Origin: Indioceanicola sp046045995
GTDB lineage: Bacteria; Pseudomonadota; Alphaproteobacteria; Azospirillales; Azospirillaceae
Direction of reading: 5' to 3'
Assembly (NCBI GenBank): GCA_046045995.1
Contig: JBJOKR010000095.1
Span: forward strand, 1 to 17,389
DNA: 17,389 bases
Shown: in pieces, positions 1 through 6,985 of the stretch
How positions within the stretch are numbered: position 1 is the first letter of the stretch
How the letters are laid out: each line of letters opens with the position of its first letter
Made by a program: the position numbers and the translations under genes
The notes under the pieces: model-generated
What the model was told of the DNA's origin: nothing
The model's database searches: none
The model's input: only the letters and a program-made list of their open reading frames with translations

Positions 1-763
1 GGTGCCAGTCGATGGGGGCCCGGAAGGCCCGGGGCGGGGGGACCTGCACCAGATCCAGCGGCGGGCTGTACCAGGCCTCCACCCCGCCGATGCGGACGGC
101 GATGCCGGTGGCGGCGATCAGGGCGGAGACGCGCGGCAGGATCAGGCGGCGGTCCACCGGTGGCGGCACTGCCGTGATCTCCGGCGGCAGGCCGCTGCAC
201 TGGGCGGTGTTGTAGACCGTGTAGTGCCGATGGAACCAGATGGCCCCCGGCTCAGGGCCGGCGCGCCCTGTCGCCCCGGCGGGTCGGCCGCCTCCTGCGC
301 CCTGGCCAGGCCCGGCTCCCCCAGGCCCACCCCGGCCGGATGCGGAATGGTCGGGCACGAAGCGGTCGGCATAGAGGATGGCGGTGCCCTGCTCCCCCGG
401 CCGGATCCTGCCGCCGCAGTTCCGCGCTTGCACCGCCGTCAGCCAAGCCTGATCGGGGTAGCCCCCGCGTCGGACGGCATCCCAGAGCAGCAGCACATTG
501 ACGCCGCGATAGGGACGCCCGGTGGCGGCATTGTGCGGCAGCCCGGGGGCCCGCCCGCTGGACCGCCAGGGCTGGACCCAGGGCAGGCGCCCGGCGGCGA
601 TCTCCCCGATCAGCCGCTCCGTCACCGCCTGGTACAGTAGCCCTCGATCAGGTGGAGTGGGCGCGATCCCCCGAGCCGATGCCCCGGCACCGCTCGACGT
701 ATCCTCGCCGGTCTCCGTGGTTGGGGTGGTGGTGTCGTGGATCTCCCCCGCAAAGCCATCCAT
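1..763 (-). CDS. ardC: ArdC-family antirestriction protein, N-terminal part (partial, runs off left edge)
   Basis: The minus strand is open without a stop from an ATG at 763 to the window edge, 254 codons. Residues from about 46 match the ArdC N-terminal ssDNA-binding domain (DUF1738 type): LYQAVTERLIGEIAAGRLPW, then GLPHNAATGRPYRGVNVLLLW, a GYPDQAWLT segment, a GEQGTAILYADRF segment, and HYTVYNTAQCSGLP. Near the edge, AWYSPPLDLVQVPPPRAFR is the stretch that in full-length members directly precedes the zincin-like HELTHW site, so the metalloprotease-like half lies outside the window. Family members protect incoming plasmid DNA from restriction during conjugation. The first ~45 residues are Thr/Ser/Gly-rich and probably disordered. 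A Gly/Pro-rich insert at about residues 138-175 breaks the domain. A weak ribosome site (GGGAGA) precedes ATG 763. Location beside a replication module fits a plasmid role. Confidence 0.85.
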   Translation of the reverse strand, partial: MDGFAGEIHDTTTPTTETGEDTSSGAGASARGIAPTPPDRGLLYQAVTERLIGEIAAGRLPWVQPWRSSGRAPGLPHNAATGRPYRGVNVLLLWDAVRRGGYPDQAWLTAVQARNCGGRIRPGEQGTAILYADRFVPDHSASGRGGPGGAGPGQGAGGGRPAGATGRAGPEPGAIWFHRHYTVYNTAQCSGLPPEITAVPPPVDRRLILPRVSALIAATGIAVRIGGVEAWYSPPLDLVQVPPPRAFRAPIDWH

Positions 764-964
764 CGCCTGTCTCCCGCGACGGGCCGGCTGGAAGCCTCTC
801 TCCCACCCTCAGCCCGTCCGCAGGGACACGTCTGTCCTTTAACTCGCCTTCTGGAGAGGGAAGGGGAGGGGGGGCACTGACCGAAGTGCCGCCCCTTGAC
901 CATCTCGGCTCCGCAGCAGAGCAATGCCAGGGGTCCGCGGCTGATTGAAGACAATGATGCCAGC

Positions 965-986
965 CTTCATGCGACGTCGCATGAAG
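965..986. promoter_or_regulatory. parS: Candidate parS site 1 (perfect 22-bp palindrome downstream of parB)
   Basis: A perfect 22-bp inverted repeat centred between 975 and 976 has the core ATGCGACGTCGCAT. It lies 8 bp past the parB stop codon. The same 18-bp core occurs once more in the window, upstream of parA, so the two copies bracket the parAB operon. Plasmid parS sites usually lie beside parAB and are palindromic. The sequence differs from the chromosomal Spo0J site (TGTTTCACGTGAAACA) and from the repABC-type site, so it would be replicon-specific. The assignment rests on position and symmetry only. Confidence 0.7.
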
Positions 987-993
987 TCGCCGC

Positions 994-1842
994 TTACGGG
1001 TCGAGCAACCGATTGAGCTTGTCCCGAAGACGCAGAAGGGCGCCGCGGGTCTGGTCGGGCAAGGCCGCAGGTTCACGCTGAAGCGTATCAATCACCAACT
1101 CCAGGCGTCGCGCTCCGCCAGTGACTCGGCTCATGGCGGGGAGGGCGGAGCCGGTCCGGGTGGTCCGCTTGGCCCGAGCCTCACGAACCGACAGGGTGCC
1201 GGTGCGCGCCTGGCGCCACAAATCCAGTTGCGTGTCCGCATTCTCTGCACGGGCGATTTCCAGCAGGGTGGATCGCGGAACATCGGCAACGCCGGCGTCG
1301 AACTCCTGCCGGATGAGCGGGGGCAGGGTACGGAGCCGGAGGAGACGACTGACATCGCTCTGCCCGCGCCCGATAAGATCAGCGGCCTGATCTTGGGTGT
1401 ATCCGCGCTCATCCATCAGACGCGCAAGGCCGTCGGCCTCTTCGAAGGGCGTCAGGTCTTCCCGCTGCAAGTTCTCGACCAGAGCAACCTCGACCGGGTC
1501 GGCCAGCGTCTCAATGGCAGATAGTTCGTCCCAACCAAGGCTCAGGGCGGCGCGCCACCGCCGCTCACCGGCAACGAGTTGCCATCCCCCCTCATCCCTT
1601 CGCCGAACCAGAACAGGTTCCAACTGGCCCAGGCGCTCAAAGCTTCGGGCCAGGGTGGCAATACCTTCTTGCCGGATGAGACGCCGGGGTTGAGCGGCGT
1701 CAGGATAGACATCCGCCGTTCTGACCCGGAAACTCGGGCGCGCGATCTTTGCACCTTCCTCGGGGATTGTGACACCGCCGGCCGCAGTCCGCAGGCGGTT
1801 GGATAGCGAACCGAGTCCCTTACGGACGGGTTTAGCGGGCAT
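994..1842 (-). CDS. parB: ParB/Spo0J-family partition protein (CTPase, parS-binding)
   Basis: This 282-aa protein has ParB family landmarks in order: GLGSLSNRL at the N terminus (residues 9-17, the ParA-stimulating type of tail), the ParB/sulfiredoxin-like N domain (about 43-130) with the CTP-binding AGERRWR motif at 91-97 and ENLQREDL at 123-130, and a helix-turn-helix at about 148-172 (YTQDQAADLIGRGQSDVSRL). A short C-terminal dimerisation segment with RRLELVIDTL and KLNRLL ends the protein. Family members load at parS, slide as CTP-dependent clamps and stimulate ParA. The ATG at 1842 overlaps the 3' end of parA by 11 nt, which indicates one operon and coupled translation. The length is typical of chromosome-like (Soj/Spo0J) systems. 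Confidence 0.95.
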   Translation of the reverse strand: MPAKPVRKGLGSLSNRLRTAAGGVTIPEEGAKIARPSFRVRTADVYPDAAQPRRLIRQEGIATLARSFERLGQLEPVLVRRRDEGGWQLVAGERRWRAALSLGWDELSAIETLADPVEVALVENLQREDLTPFEEADGLARLMDERGYTQDQAADLIGRGQSDVSRLLRLRTLPPLIRQEFDAGVADVPRSTLLEIARAENADTQLDLWRQARTGTLSVREARAKRTTRTGSALPAMSRVTGGARRLELVIDTLQREPAALPDQTRGALLRLRDKLNRLLDP

Positions 1843-2599
1843 GGATGATCTCTCCAGCGATCTGGCGATAGACTTCCAGTCCAGGTGTGTCAGGCACGAC
1901 CTGGAGAGCGGGTCGCTGCTCGACGACGGCTTTGGCCCAGTTCGCGTTGTTCGGGATGGGGTCGAAGACCCGGAAGCTGCTGCCGAGGTCGGCTTCCAAC
2001 ATCGCCACGATCTCCTTGTGTAGGGTGCGGCGGCGGTCGAAATGGGTGGGAAGTATACCGAGTACTGCTAATACGGGGTTCTGCCGGCGTTGGATCTCCC
2101 GCACGGTGTCGAGGATCAGTCCGACCCCCATGGCGTCTAGGGGCTCGACCCGGACCGGCACGAGGACGCTGTCGGCAGCACATAGGCCAGCATAGGTAAG
2201 CATTCCGAGATTGGGCGGACAGTCGATCAGAATGTGATCGAATTGCACGCGGACGGCCTCCAACGCCTCCCGCAGTAAGAACTCCGCTCCCGGCTGGAAG
2301 GTGCGGTCGACTTTGGCCAGCTCAATATGACTGCCGATCAGAGAGAAGCCGAACGGCCCCGTGATCTGGATGTCCGCAAGGGACCGCCCGTGCAGCAGTG
2401 CATGGGCGGTCGTCTGTCCTTCCTGCATCAACGTGGCGGTTTCATAGCCAAGTGATGCGGTGGCGCTCGCTTGGGGATCGAGATCGACCAGCAGGACCCG
2501 CCGGTTTTCTCCGGCAAGAGCTGCGGCCACATTGACCGCACTCGTCGTTTTGCCTACGCCGCCCTTCTGGTTGGCGAATGCAATTGTCCTTGTGACCAT
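1832..2599 (-). CDS. parA: ParA/Soj-family partition ATPase
   Basis: This 255-aa ParA carries the deviant Walker A motif QKGGVGKTT at residues 11-19 with the signature lysine K12, the A' motif VDLDPQAS at 38-45, and the Walker B motif ILIDCPP at 123-129. It lacks the N-terminal helix-turn-helix of P1-type (Ia) ParA proteins, so it belongs with Soj-like ParA. It would bind the nucleoid non-specifically as an ATP dimer and move ParB-parS complexes. It is first in the parAB operon. A palindrome identical in core to the one behind parB lies about 97 bp upstream of the start and could serve as both parS and operator. The ribosome site is weak. Confidence 0.96.
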   Translation of the reverse strand: MVTRTIAFANQKGGVGKTTSAVNVAAALAGENRRVLLVDLDPQASATASLGYETATLMQEGQTTAHALLHGRSLADIQITGPFGFSLIGSHIELAKVDRTFQPGAEFLLREALEAVRVQFDHILIDCPPNLGMLTYAGLCAADSVLVPVRVEPLDAMGVGLILDTVREIQRRQNPVLAVLGILPTHFDRRRTLHKEIVAMLEADLGSSFRVFDPIPNNANWAKAVVEQRPALQVVPDTPGLEVYRQIAGEIIHAR

Positions 2600-2677
2600 A
2601 TCTGCCGGTCCAATCTGCTGAGGGAGAGCCGCGGTGCTCTCACAAGGGCAAGCTACTGTGAGACGATGAGCTATCCA

Positions 2678-2713
2678 AGTCTCATGCGATCAGTCTCATG
2701 CGACGTCGCATGA
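2678..2713. promoter_or_regulatory. parS: Candidate parS site 2 with an adjacent half-site, upstream of parA
   Basis: The palindrome TCATGCGACGTCGCATGA occupies 2696-2713 and repeats the core of the site behind parB. An extra half-site in direct orientation, AGTCTCATGCGAT, lies at 2678-2690, exactly 14 bp before the same stretch in the full site (2692-2704). The position between the iteron region and parA suits both a centromere and an autoregulatory operator. Function is inferred. Confidence 0.65.
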
Positions 2714-2781
2714 ATGCCGTTAGTCCGGCTTCAGGAATGGAGTGGCAACAGCAGCGCGCATAGGCAGGTAGGTGCATCAAG

Positions 2782-3236
2782 CCCTGGCAAAAACTCCGAA
2801 TGCCTTCCTGCTGCCTACTCCGAATGCGTGGGTCCTAAGGGCTTGATTCAAGCGGGCTCTTGCGACCCCCTGGCCAAATCTCCGAATCGAGAAGGCGGAT
2901 GCCTGTTGGTTTGGCGTGTATAGGCCCTAACAGACTGGCCGACAGGCTCCGCACGATGCCGTTGCTGGGGTGATTCCGGCTTAGCCCTGGCAAAATCTCC
3001 GAATGTGGATGGTGGGCAGCACTGTTGAGGGGCGATGCCTGGCTGGGCTCTGGCAAAATCTCCGAAATGTCCCCATGGGCCGAGTCGCTGCCGACTGTCG
3101 GATTGCCCTGGCGAAACCTCCCATTCGATCTATCGTAAACCCTGGCAGAAACTCCGAAAGATTGGAGGGGGCGTACAGGATCCAGTGGTCCCTGACGCTG
3201 GCAGTTGTCGCGGTGGCCCTGTCAAAACCTCCGAAT
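2782..3236 (+). repeat. Dispersed iterons of the replication origin (7 copies)
   Basis: Seven copies of a ~20-bp direct repeat, consensus CCCTGGCAAAAYCTCCGAAT, begin at 2782, 2868, 2985, 3048, 3106, 3140 and 3217. The copy at 3048 starts CTCTGG, the copy at 3106 ends CCCATT, and the one at 3217 reads CCCTGT. A partial copy (ACTCCGAATG) is near 2817-2826. All are in the same orientation and close to the rep gene, as expected for initiator-binding iterons. Spacing is irregular (34 to 117 bp start to start) instead of the usual tight tandem array. No convincing DnaA box was found; TGTGGATGG at 3004-3012 is a poor match. Confidence 0.85.
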
Positions 3237-3237
3237 A

Positions 3238-3330
3238 CCTATATGCATTCGGCTTTCCTTTTCTTGTCCTAAAGATTCCTAATGATTCCTAGAGAGAAAA
3301 TTCACTCATAAAATCAATATATTACAGCCG
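3238..3330. other. A+T-rich segment, candidate DNA unwinding element
   Basis: This is one of the two most A+T-rich stretches in an otherwise GC-rich window. It holds three tandem 10-mers at 3264-3293 (TTGTCCTAAA, GATTCCTAAT, GATTCCTAGA), followed by ATAAAATCAATATATTA around 3308-3324. It lies between the direct iterons and the inverted half-iterons in front of rep, the usual place for the melting site of a Rep_3-type theta origin. The role is inferred from composition and position. Confidence 0.6.
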
Positions 3331-3337
3331 ATAGCGC

Positions 3338-3398
3338 GGAGGTTTCGCCAGTGCCGAACGGGAGGTTTCGCCAGCCTGGATCCTTCGAATTCGGAGTT
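3338..3398 (-). promoter_or_regulatory. Inverted half-iterons upstream of rep (candidate Rep autorepression operator)
   Basis: GGAGGTTTCGCCAG occurs at 3338-3351 and again at 3361-3374, 23 bp apart. It is the reverse complement of the iteron core (CTGGCGAAACCTCC, identical to part of the iteron at 3106). A third partial inverted piece, ATTCGGAGTT, is at 3389-3398. Inverted iteron halves between origin and initiator gene are the standard arrangement by which Rep_3 initiators repress their own promoter. Binding is inferred. Confidence 0.6.
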
Positions 3399-3432
3399 GA
3401 TGGCTGGATCTACTCCGACCTAAACTAACCCT

Positions 3433-4470
3433 ATGCCGCCGAAACCCTCCACTCCCCCAACCCGGAAGACGCCGCTGACGCTTGTCAAGGCGACCGGCGC
3501 CGTTGAGATCAAGGCCGATGCGGATCTATCACTGGCCGACCGGCGGCTGTTCAATCACCTTCTCGCCCATGCGTATGAGAATCTCGGGCGCGTGGAGAGC
3601 CATACGATAGACTTGGCCTCCATTCGGCGCTTTGCCGCCGAGGTGCGCGATGGTGTCCCGGATGTCAACAATACCCGACTGAAAGCCAGCATCGAAACCC
3701 TCCAGAAGGTCCTCTGTCAGTTCAATTACCTCCGGTCCGATGGCACCCAGGGCTGGGAATCCTCGCAATTGCTGGGGCCGTGTCGGATCGAGGAGGGAAC
3801 CCTCACCTATACCTTCCACACCTGGGTTGCCGAGCGACTACGGGAACCAGCACTGTACAGCTATCTGTCCCTGCGGATCATCTACGAGTTCGAATCGAAG
3901 TATGCGCTGACCCTGTACGAGGTGCTCAAACGCTACGCCGACCGGCATGCGGACGAACCCTACTGGCAGACCAAGGTGGAGGACCTCCGGGCGGTCATCG
4001 GCTGCACTGACAAGCTGAAGGACTGGAAGGATCTCCGGAAGTACGCCCTCGACCCGGCCCTGGAGGAGATTGGGCGGCTGGGAGAGTTCGAGCCGACCCT
4101 CCATGAGATCCGCCAGGGCGGGGGCAGGGGAGGGGGACGGGTGGTCGGTTGTGTCTTCCGAATCCGCAAGAAGACGCCGGAGGGGGCAGAGCAGGCCGTC
4201 AAGGAGATCGCCAAACCGAAGGCGCAGCGTCGCGGTGAACGGCTTGCCCGCAAAGAGGACACGATGGCGGTGGCCAAGGTGGAGTCCGCCCTGCGCTTCC
4301 TGGAAGGGGCGGATGTGGCCAAGCGCATGGAGTGGGCCAAAAGGGCGGAGGCGCTTGGCATGACCCTCCCGTCGGCTGCCGCGGCCAAAGAGAACCTGCG
4401 CAAGTGGGTTCCGGCCCTCGCCGAGGTGGTTGTGGATGCGGAGAGCCTGCGGGTGAAGCCCCTTTCTTGA
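3433..4470 (+). CDS. Replication initiation protein, Rep_3 (RepB-type) superfamily
   Basis: This 345-aa protein resembles iteron-binding plasmid initiators with two winged-helix domains. The segment LSLADRRLFNHLLAHAYENL (residues 32-51) corresponds to the start of the first winged helix. YLSLRIIYEFESKYALTLYEVLKRYAD (144-170) is the typical Rep_3 linker and second-domain entry. The DLRAVIG...YALDPALEEI region (184-213) continues the second domain. A Gly/Arg-rich loop (229-236) and a ~100-residue charged C-terminal tail follow and are longer than in compact family members. It would bind the upstream iterons, melt the A+T-rich segment and recruit helicase. No clear Shine-Dalgarno precedes ATG 3433, which may keep expression low. 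Family assignment is from recall of motifs. Confidence 0.85.
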   Translation: MPPKPSTPPTRKTPLTLVKATGAVEIKADADLSLADRRLFNHLLAHAYENLGRVESHTIDLASIRRFAAEVRDGVPDVNNTRLKASIETLQKVLCQFNYLRSDGTQGWESSQLLGPCRIEEGTLTYTFHTWVAERLREPALYSYLSLRIIYEFESKYALTLYEVLKRYADRHADEPYWQTKVEDLRAVIGCTDKLKDWKDLRKYALDPALEEIGRLGEFEPTLHEIRQGGGRGGGRVVGCVFRIRKKTPEGAEQAVKEIAKPKAQRRGERLARKEDTMAVAKVESALRFLEGADVAKRMEWAKRAEALGMTLPSAAAAKENLRKWVPALAEVVVDAESLRVKPLS

Positions 4471-4563
4471 TGATCCGGATCTGACGTCAGGCCGTTGATG
4501 GATCGTGAATGAACTTGACGAACTTATCGGGCTGACGCGCACCGTCGAGTGAAGGGGAGTGCC

Positions 4564-4755
4564 ATGGCCAATGCCGAGGTCGATAGCCGTTCTGCGACGG
4601 TTCGGGGAGATTCGTCTCGCCCCGATGTCTGGGCTACTGCCTTCTCCAATACGCGGGGGGGCAAGACGCACAAAGGCTCGGCGCGGTTCACGGTGACAGC
4701 CACCGGTCCGACAGCGATGGTTCCGGCGCGGTATCCCTCCCTTTGCACAGGGTGA
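4564..4755 (+). CDS. Short hypothetical ORF, coupled to the RES-like fragment
   Basis: This 63-codon ORF starts at ATG 4564 behind a good ribosome site (AAGGGGAG). I do not recognise the product; it is hydrophilic and rich in Ser, Thr and Arg, with no visible helix-turn-helix. Its stop codon overlaps a GTG start of the next reading frame as GTGA, the geometry of an antitoxin-toxin pair. It could be an antitoxin remnant, a chimera made by a deletion, or a chance ORF. Confidence 0.3.
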   Translation: MANAEVDSRSATVRGDSSRPDVWATAFSNTRGGKTHKGSARFTVTATGPTAMVPARYPSLCTG

Positions 4756-4910
4756 ACCCAAATGAGCGGTTCGGCCGGATCTATGCCGCCGGTTTCACGG
4801 ACCCATTGGGTTTCGACAAGGCGCACAACCGGTTCAGCGATCCCCGACTTGGTGGGTCATTAGGACCTGGGCACCGGACAGGAGCGACTGCAGGACGGGA
4901 CCCACCATGA
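4752..4910 (+). pseudogene. Possible N-terminal fragment of a RES-domain toxin (truncated)
   Basis: From the GTG at 4752 the frame encodes 52 residues. Residues 7-32, with FGRIYAAGFTDPLGF and then NRFSDPR, resemble the start of RES-domain proteins, whose first conserved block has the form DPLGFG..SRFSDPR. RES toxins such as MbcT and ParT act on NAD or by ADP-ribosylation. After SDPR the similarity stops and a stop codon follows at 4908, so the remaining ~100 residues including the rest of the catalytic core are absent. The frame opens on the stop of the preceding ORF. A full gene should continue ...FGVLYLA...; this is not seen in any frame downstream, where cysA converges. Identification is from memory of a short motif. 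Confidence 0.4.
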
Positions 4911-5001
4911 TTGCCGAGGGGGGGTAGCCACGTGGATCGTGCGCTACGCAACACGGGATCGCAAACCGATGCCGAGGTTCTTCCTGACGAGGGCCCCACA
5001 C

Positions 5002-6084
5002 TCAGCCCGGCAGGGAGTGGACCAGGGGATGAACCAAGGCTTGGCTGCCGCCCGCGGTCGGGAAGAACACCGCCCTGTCGATCCGGATCCCAAGCCCGTC
5101 CCCGGCGGTCAAGGCGGGCTGCCCCCCGGCCGACCGCTGGGCGTCGAGATGGACGCCGTCCAGGTCGATGTCCAGACGCTCGGTCGCCCCGGTCGTCGCC
5201 ACATGGATCAGCCGGGCGTCATCGCCGCCCCGCTCCACCGCGATTTCATGGGGGCGGACGAACAGGATGCCGGTGCCATCCCCCGTTTCCGCCCGGCCGA
5301 CGGGGTGGCCATTGGCCAGACGGACCAGCCCGTCGCGCACCTCCACCTCCAGCCGGTTGGCATCCCCCAGGAAATCGTAGACGAAGGCCGTGGCCGGCCG
5401 TTCATAGACCTCCCGCGGGGTGCCTACCTGCTCGATCCGGCCCTGGCTCATCACCACCACCCGGTCGGCCAGTTCCAGCGCCTCCTCCTGGTCGTGGGTG
5501 ACGAAGACGGTTGTCACGTGCACCTCCCGGTGCAGGCGGCGCAGCCAGCGGCGCAGTTCCTTGCGCACCTTGGCGTCCAGCGCGCCGAACGGCTCGTCCA
5601 GCAGCAGGACCCTGGGCTCGATGGCAAGTGCGCGGGCAAGCGCGACGCGCTGGCGTTGGCCGCCGGACAGTTGGGAGGGGTAGCGGTCGGCCAGCCAGTC
5701 CAGCTGGACCATGCGCAGCAGCCCGTGCACCCTCTCCGAAATCTCCGCCTCCACCGGGCGTTCGCGCCGGGGTCGGACGCGCAGGCCGAAGGCCACGTTC
5801 TCGAACACGGTCATATGCCGGAACAGGGCGTAGTGCTGGAAGACGAAGCCGACGCCGCGGTCCTTGGGATGGCGGGTCAGGGTATCCTGCCCGCCGAACA
5901 GCAGCCGCCCGCCATCGGCCGGTTCCAGCCCGGCGATGATGCGCAGCAGTGTCGTCTTGCCGGAACCCGACGGGCCCAGCAGGGCGACCAGTTCACCCGG
6001 GCGGATATCCAGGCTGACATGGTCCAGGGCCACATGGTCGCCGAAGCGCTTGGCCACATCCCGGATTTCGATGGCAACGGTCAT
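5002..6084 (-). CDS. cysA: Sulfate/thiosulfate ABC transporter, ATP-binding subunit CysA
   Basis: This 360-aa ATPase energises sulfate and thiosulfate import at the inner membrane. It has Walker A GPSGSGKTT (37-45), Q-loop Q83, signature LSGGQ (139-143), Walker B VLLLDEP (159-165) and switch H198. A C-terminal regulatory domain follows (about 240-360, with GILFVRPHEIAVERGG), as is usual for the CysA/MalK group. The sequence GVGFVFQHYALFRHMTVFENVAFGL is CysA-like. It is the last gene of sbp-cysT-cysW-cysA, 22 nt after cysW, with GGTGGAG before the ATG. No strong terminator is seen downstream; it converges with the RES-like remnant. Confidence 0.95.
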   Translation of the reverse strand: MTVAIEIRDVAKRFGDHVALDHVSLDIRPGELVALLGPSGSGKTTLLRIIAGLEPADGGRLLFGGQDTLTRHPKDRGVGFVFQHYALFRHMTVFENVAFGLRVRPRRERPVEAEISERVHGLLRMVQLDWLADRYPSQLSGGQRQRVALARALAIEPRVLLLDEPFGALDAKVRKELRRWLRRLHREVHVTTVFVTHDQEEALELADRVVVMSQGRIEQVGTPREVYERPATAFVYDFLGDANRLEVEVRDGLVRLANGHPVGRAETGDGTGILFVRPHEIAVERGGDDARLIHVATTGATERLDIDLDGVHLDAQRSAGGQPALTAGDGLGIRIDRAVFFPTAGGSQALVHPLVHSLPG

Positions 6085-6106
6085 ACTGGGATCTCCACCC
6101 GCGTGC

Positions 6107-6985
6107 TCAATGCCGCCGCGTCGCCGACAGCTCGTCGGCGAAACGCCATTCCAGCACCGTCTTGGCGACCAGGGTCACGAGCGCCAGCAGGGCCAGAAGG
6201 GAGGCGACGGCGAAGGCCGCGACCATGTTGTATTCGTTGTACAAGATCTCGACATGCAGGGGCATGGTGTTCGTCTCCCCCCGGATATGGCCGGAGACGA
6301 CGGAGACGGCCCCGAACTCCCCCATGGCGCGGGCATTGCAAAGCAGGACACCGTAGAGCAGGCCCCATTTGATCTTGGGCAGGGTGATGCGCAGGAAGGT
6401 CTGCCAGCCCGATGCGCCCAGGCTGATGGCGGCCTCCTCCTCCTCCGCCCCCTGCTCCTGCATCAGCGGGATCAGTTCGCGGGCGACGAAGGGGAAGGTG
6501 ACGAACAGGGTCGCCAGCACGATGCCCGGCAGGGCGAAGATGATCTGGATGTCATGCTCCCGCAGCCAGGGCCCGATCCAGCCATGCAGACCGAACAGCA
6601 GCACATAGACCAGCCCCGCCACCACCGGACTGACGGAGAAGGGAAGGTCGATCAGGGTGGTCAGCAGGCTCTTGCCCCGGAATTCATAGCGGGCGATGCA
6701 CCAGCTGGCCGCCAGGCCGAACACCACGTTCAACGGCACTGCGATGGCGGCGACCAGCAGGGTCAGCCGGATGGCGGACAGGGCATCCGGCTCCGCCAGC
6801 GCCTCCAGATAAGGGCCGAATCCCGCGGACAGGGCCGTGGCGAACACCCCCAGCAGCGGCATCAGCAGGAACAGCCCTAGGAAGGCCAACGCGGCGGTGA
6901 TCAGCATGACCCGCGCCCAGCGGGATTCCGCCAGGGCCGGCCGGGCGGGGGACCTGTGCGGGGTATCCATGATCTCACCCGCCAT
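6107..6985 (-). CDS. cysW: Sulfate/thiosulfate ABC transporter permease CysW
   Basis: This 292-aa integral membrane subunit carries a transmembrane segment after a short cytoplasmic tail (ITAALAFLGLFLLMPLLGVFATAL) and five or so later hydrophobic stretches. The cytoplasmic EAA loop that docks CysA appears as EEEAAISLGASGWQTFLRITLPKI. Features such as DLPFSVSPVVAGLVYVLLFG and ARAMGEFGAVSVVSGHIRGETNTMPL are typical of CysW. ATG 6985 overlaps the end of cysT by 11 nt and has AGGG seven nt upstream; an in-frame ATG at 6970 is the alternative start. Confidence 0.95.
   Translation of the reverse strand: MAGEIMDTPHRSPARPALAESRWARVMLITAALAFLGLFLLMPLLGVFATALSAGFGPYLEALAEPDALSAIRLTLLVAAIAVPLNVVFGLAASWCIARYEFRGKSLLTTLIDLPFSVSPVVAGLVYVLLFGLHGWIGPWLREHDIQIIFALPGIVLATLFVTFPFVARELIPLMQEQGAEEEEAAISLGASGWQTFLRITLPKIKWGLLYGVLLCNARAMGEFGAVSVVSGHIRGETNTMPLHVEILYNEYNMVAAFAVASLLALLALVTLVAKTVLEWRFADELSATRRH

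Noticed and set aside
2..640. 212-codon plus-strand frame at the left edge
   Set aside because: The opposite strand encodes an ArdC protein with conserved blocks over the whole stretch; the plus frame is its shadow.
795..860. CTCTCC ... GGAGAG inverted arms in the leader between ardC and parB
   Set aside because: Only six bases pair over a ~50-nt gap. It resembles common intergenic repeat debris, but a single copy in the window cannot establish an element.
3004..3012. DnaA box TGTGGATGG in the origin
   Set aside because: Two mismatches to the consensus on the last positions and a partial overlap with an iteron end; too weak to call.
4481..4490. Palindrome CTGACGTCAG just after rep as a third parS
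   Set aside because: It shares only GACGTC with the parS-like sites and lacks the ATGCGAC arms.
4939..6372. 477-codon plus-strand frame opposite cysA
   Set aside because: It is antisense to a clear CysA coding sequence with all ABC ATPase motifs, and its own product (Gln/His/Pro-rich) is typical of a frame shadow.
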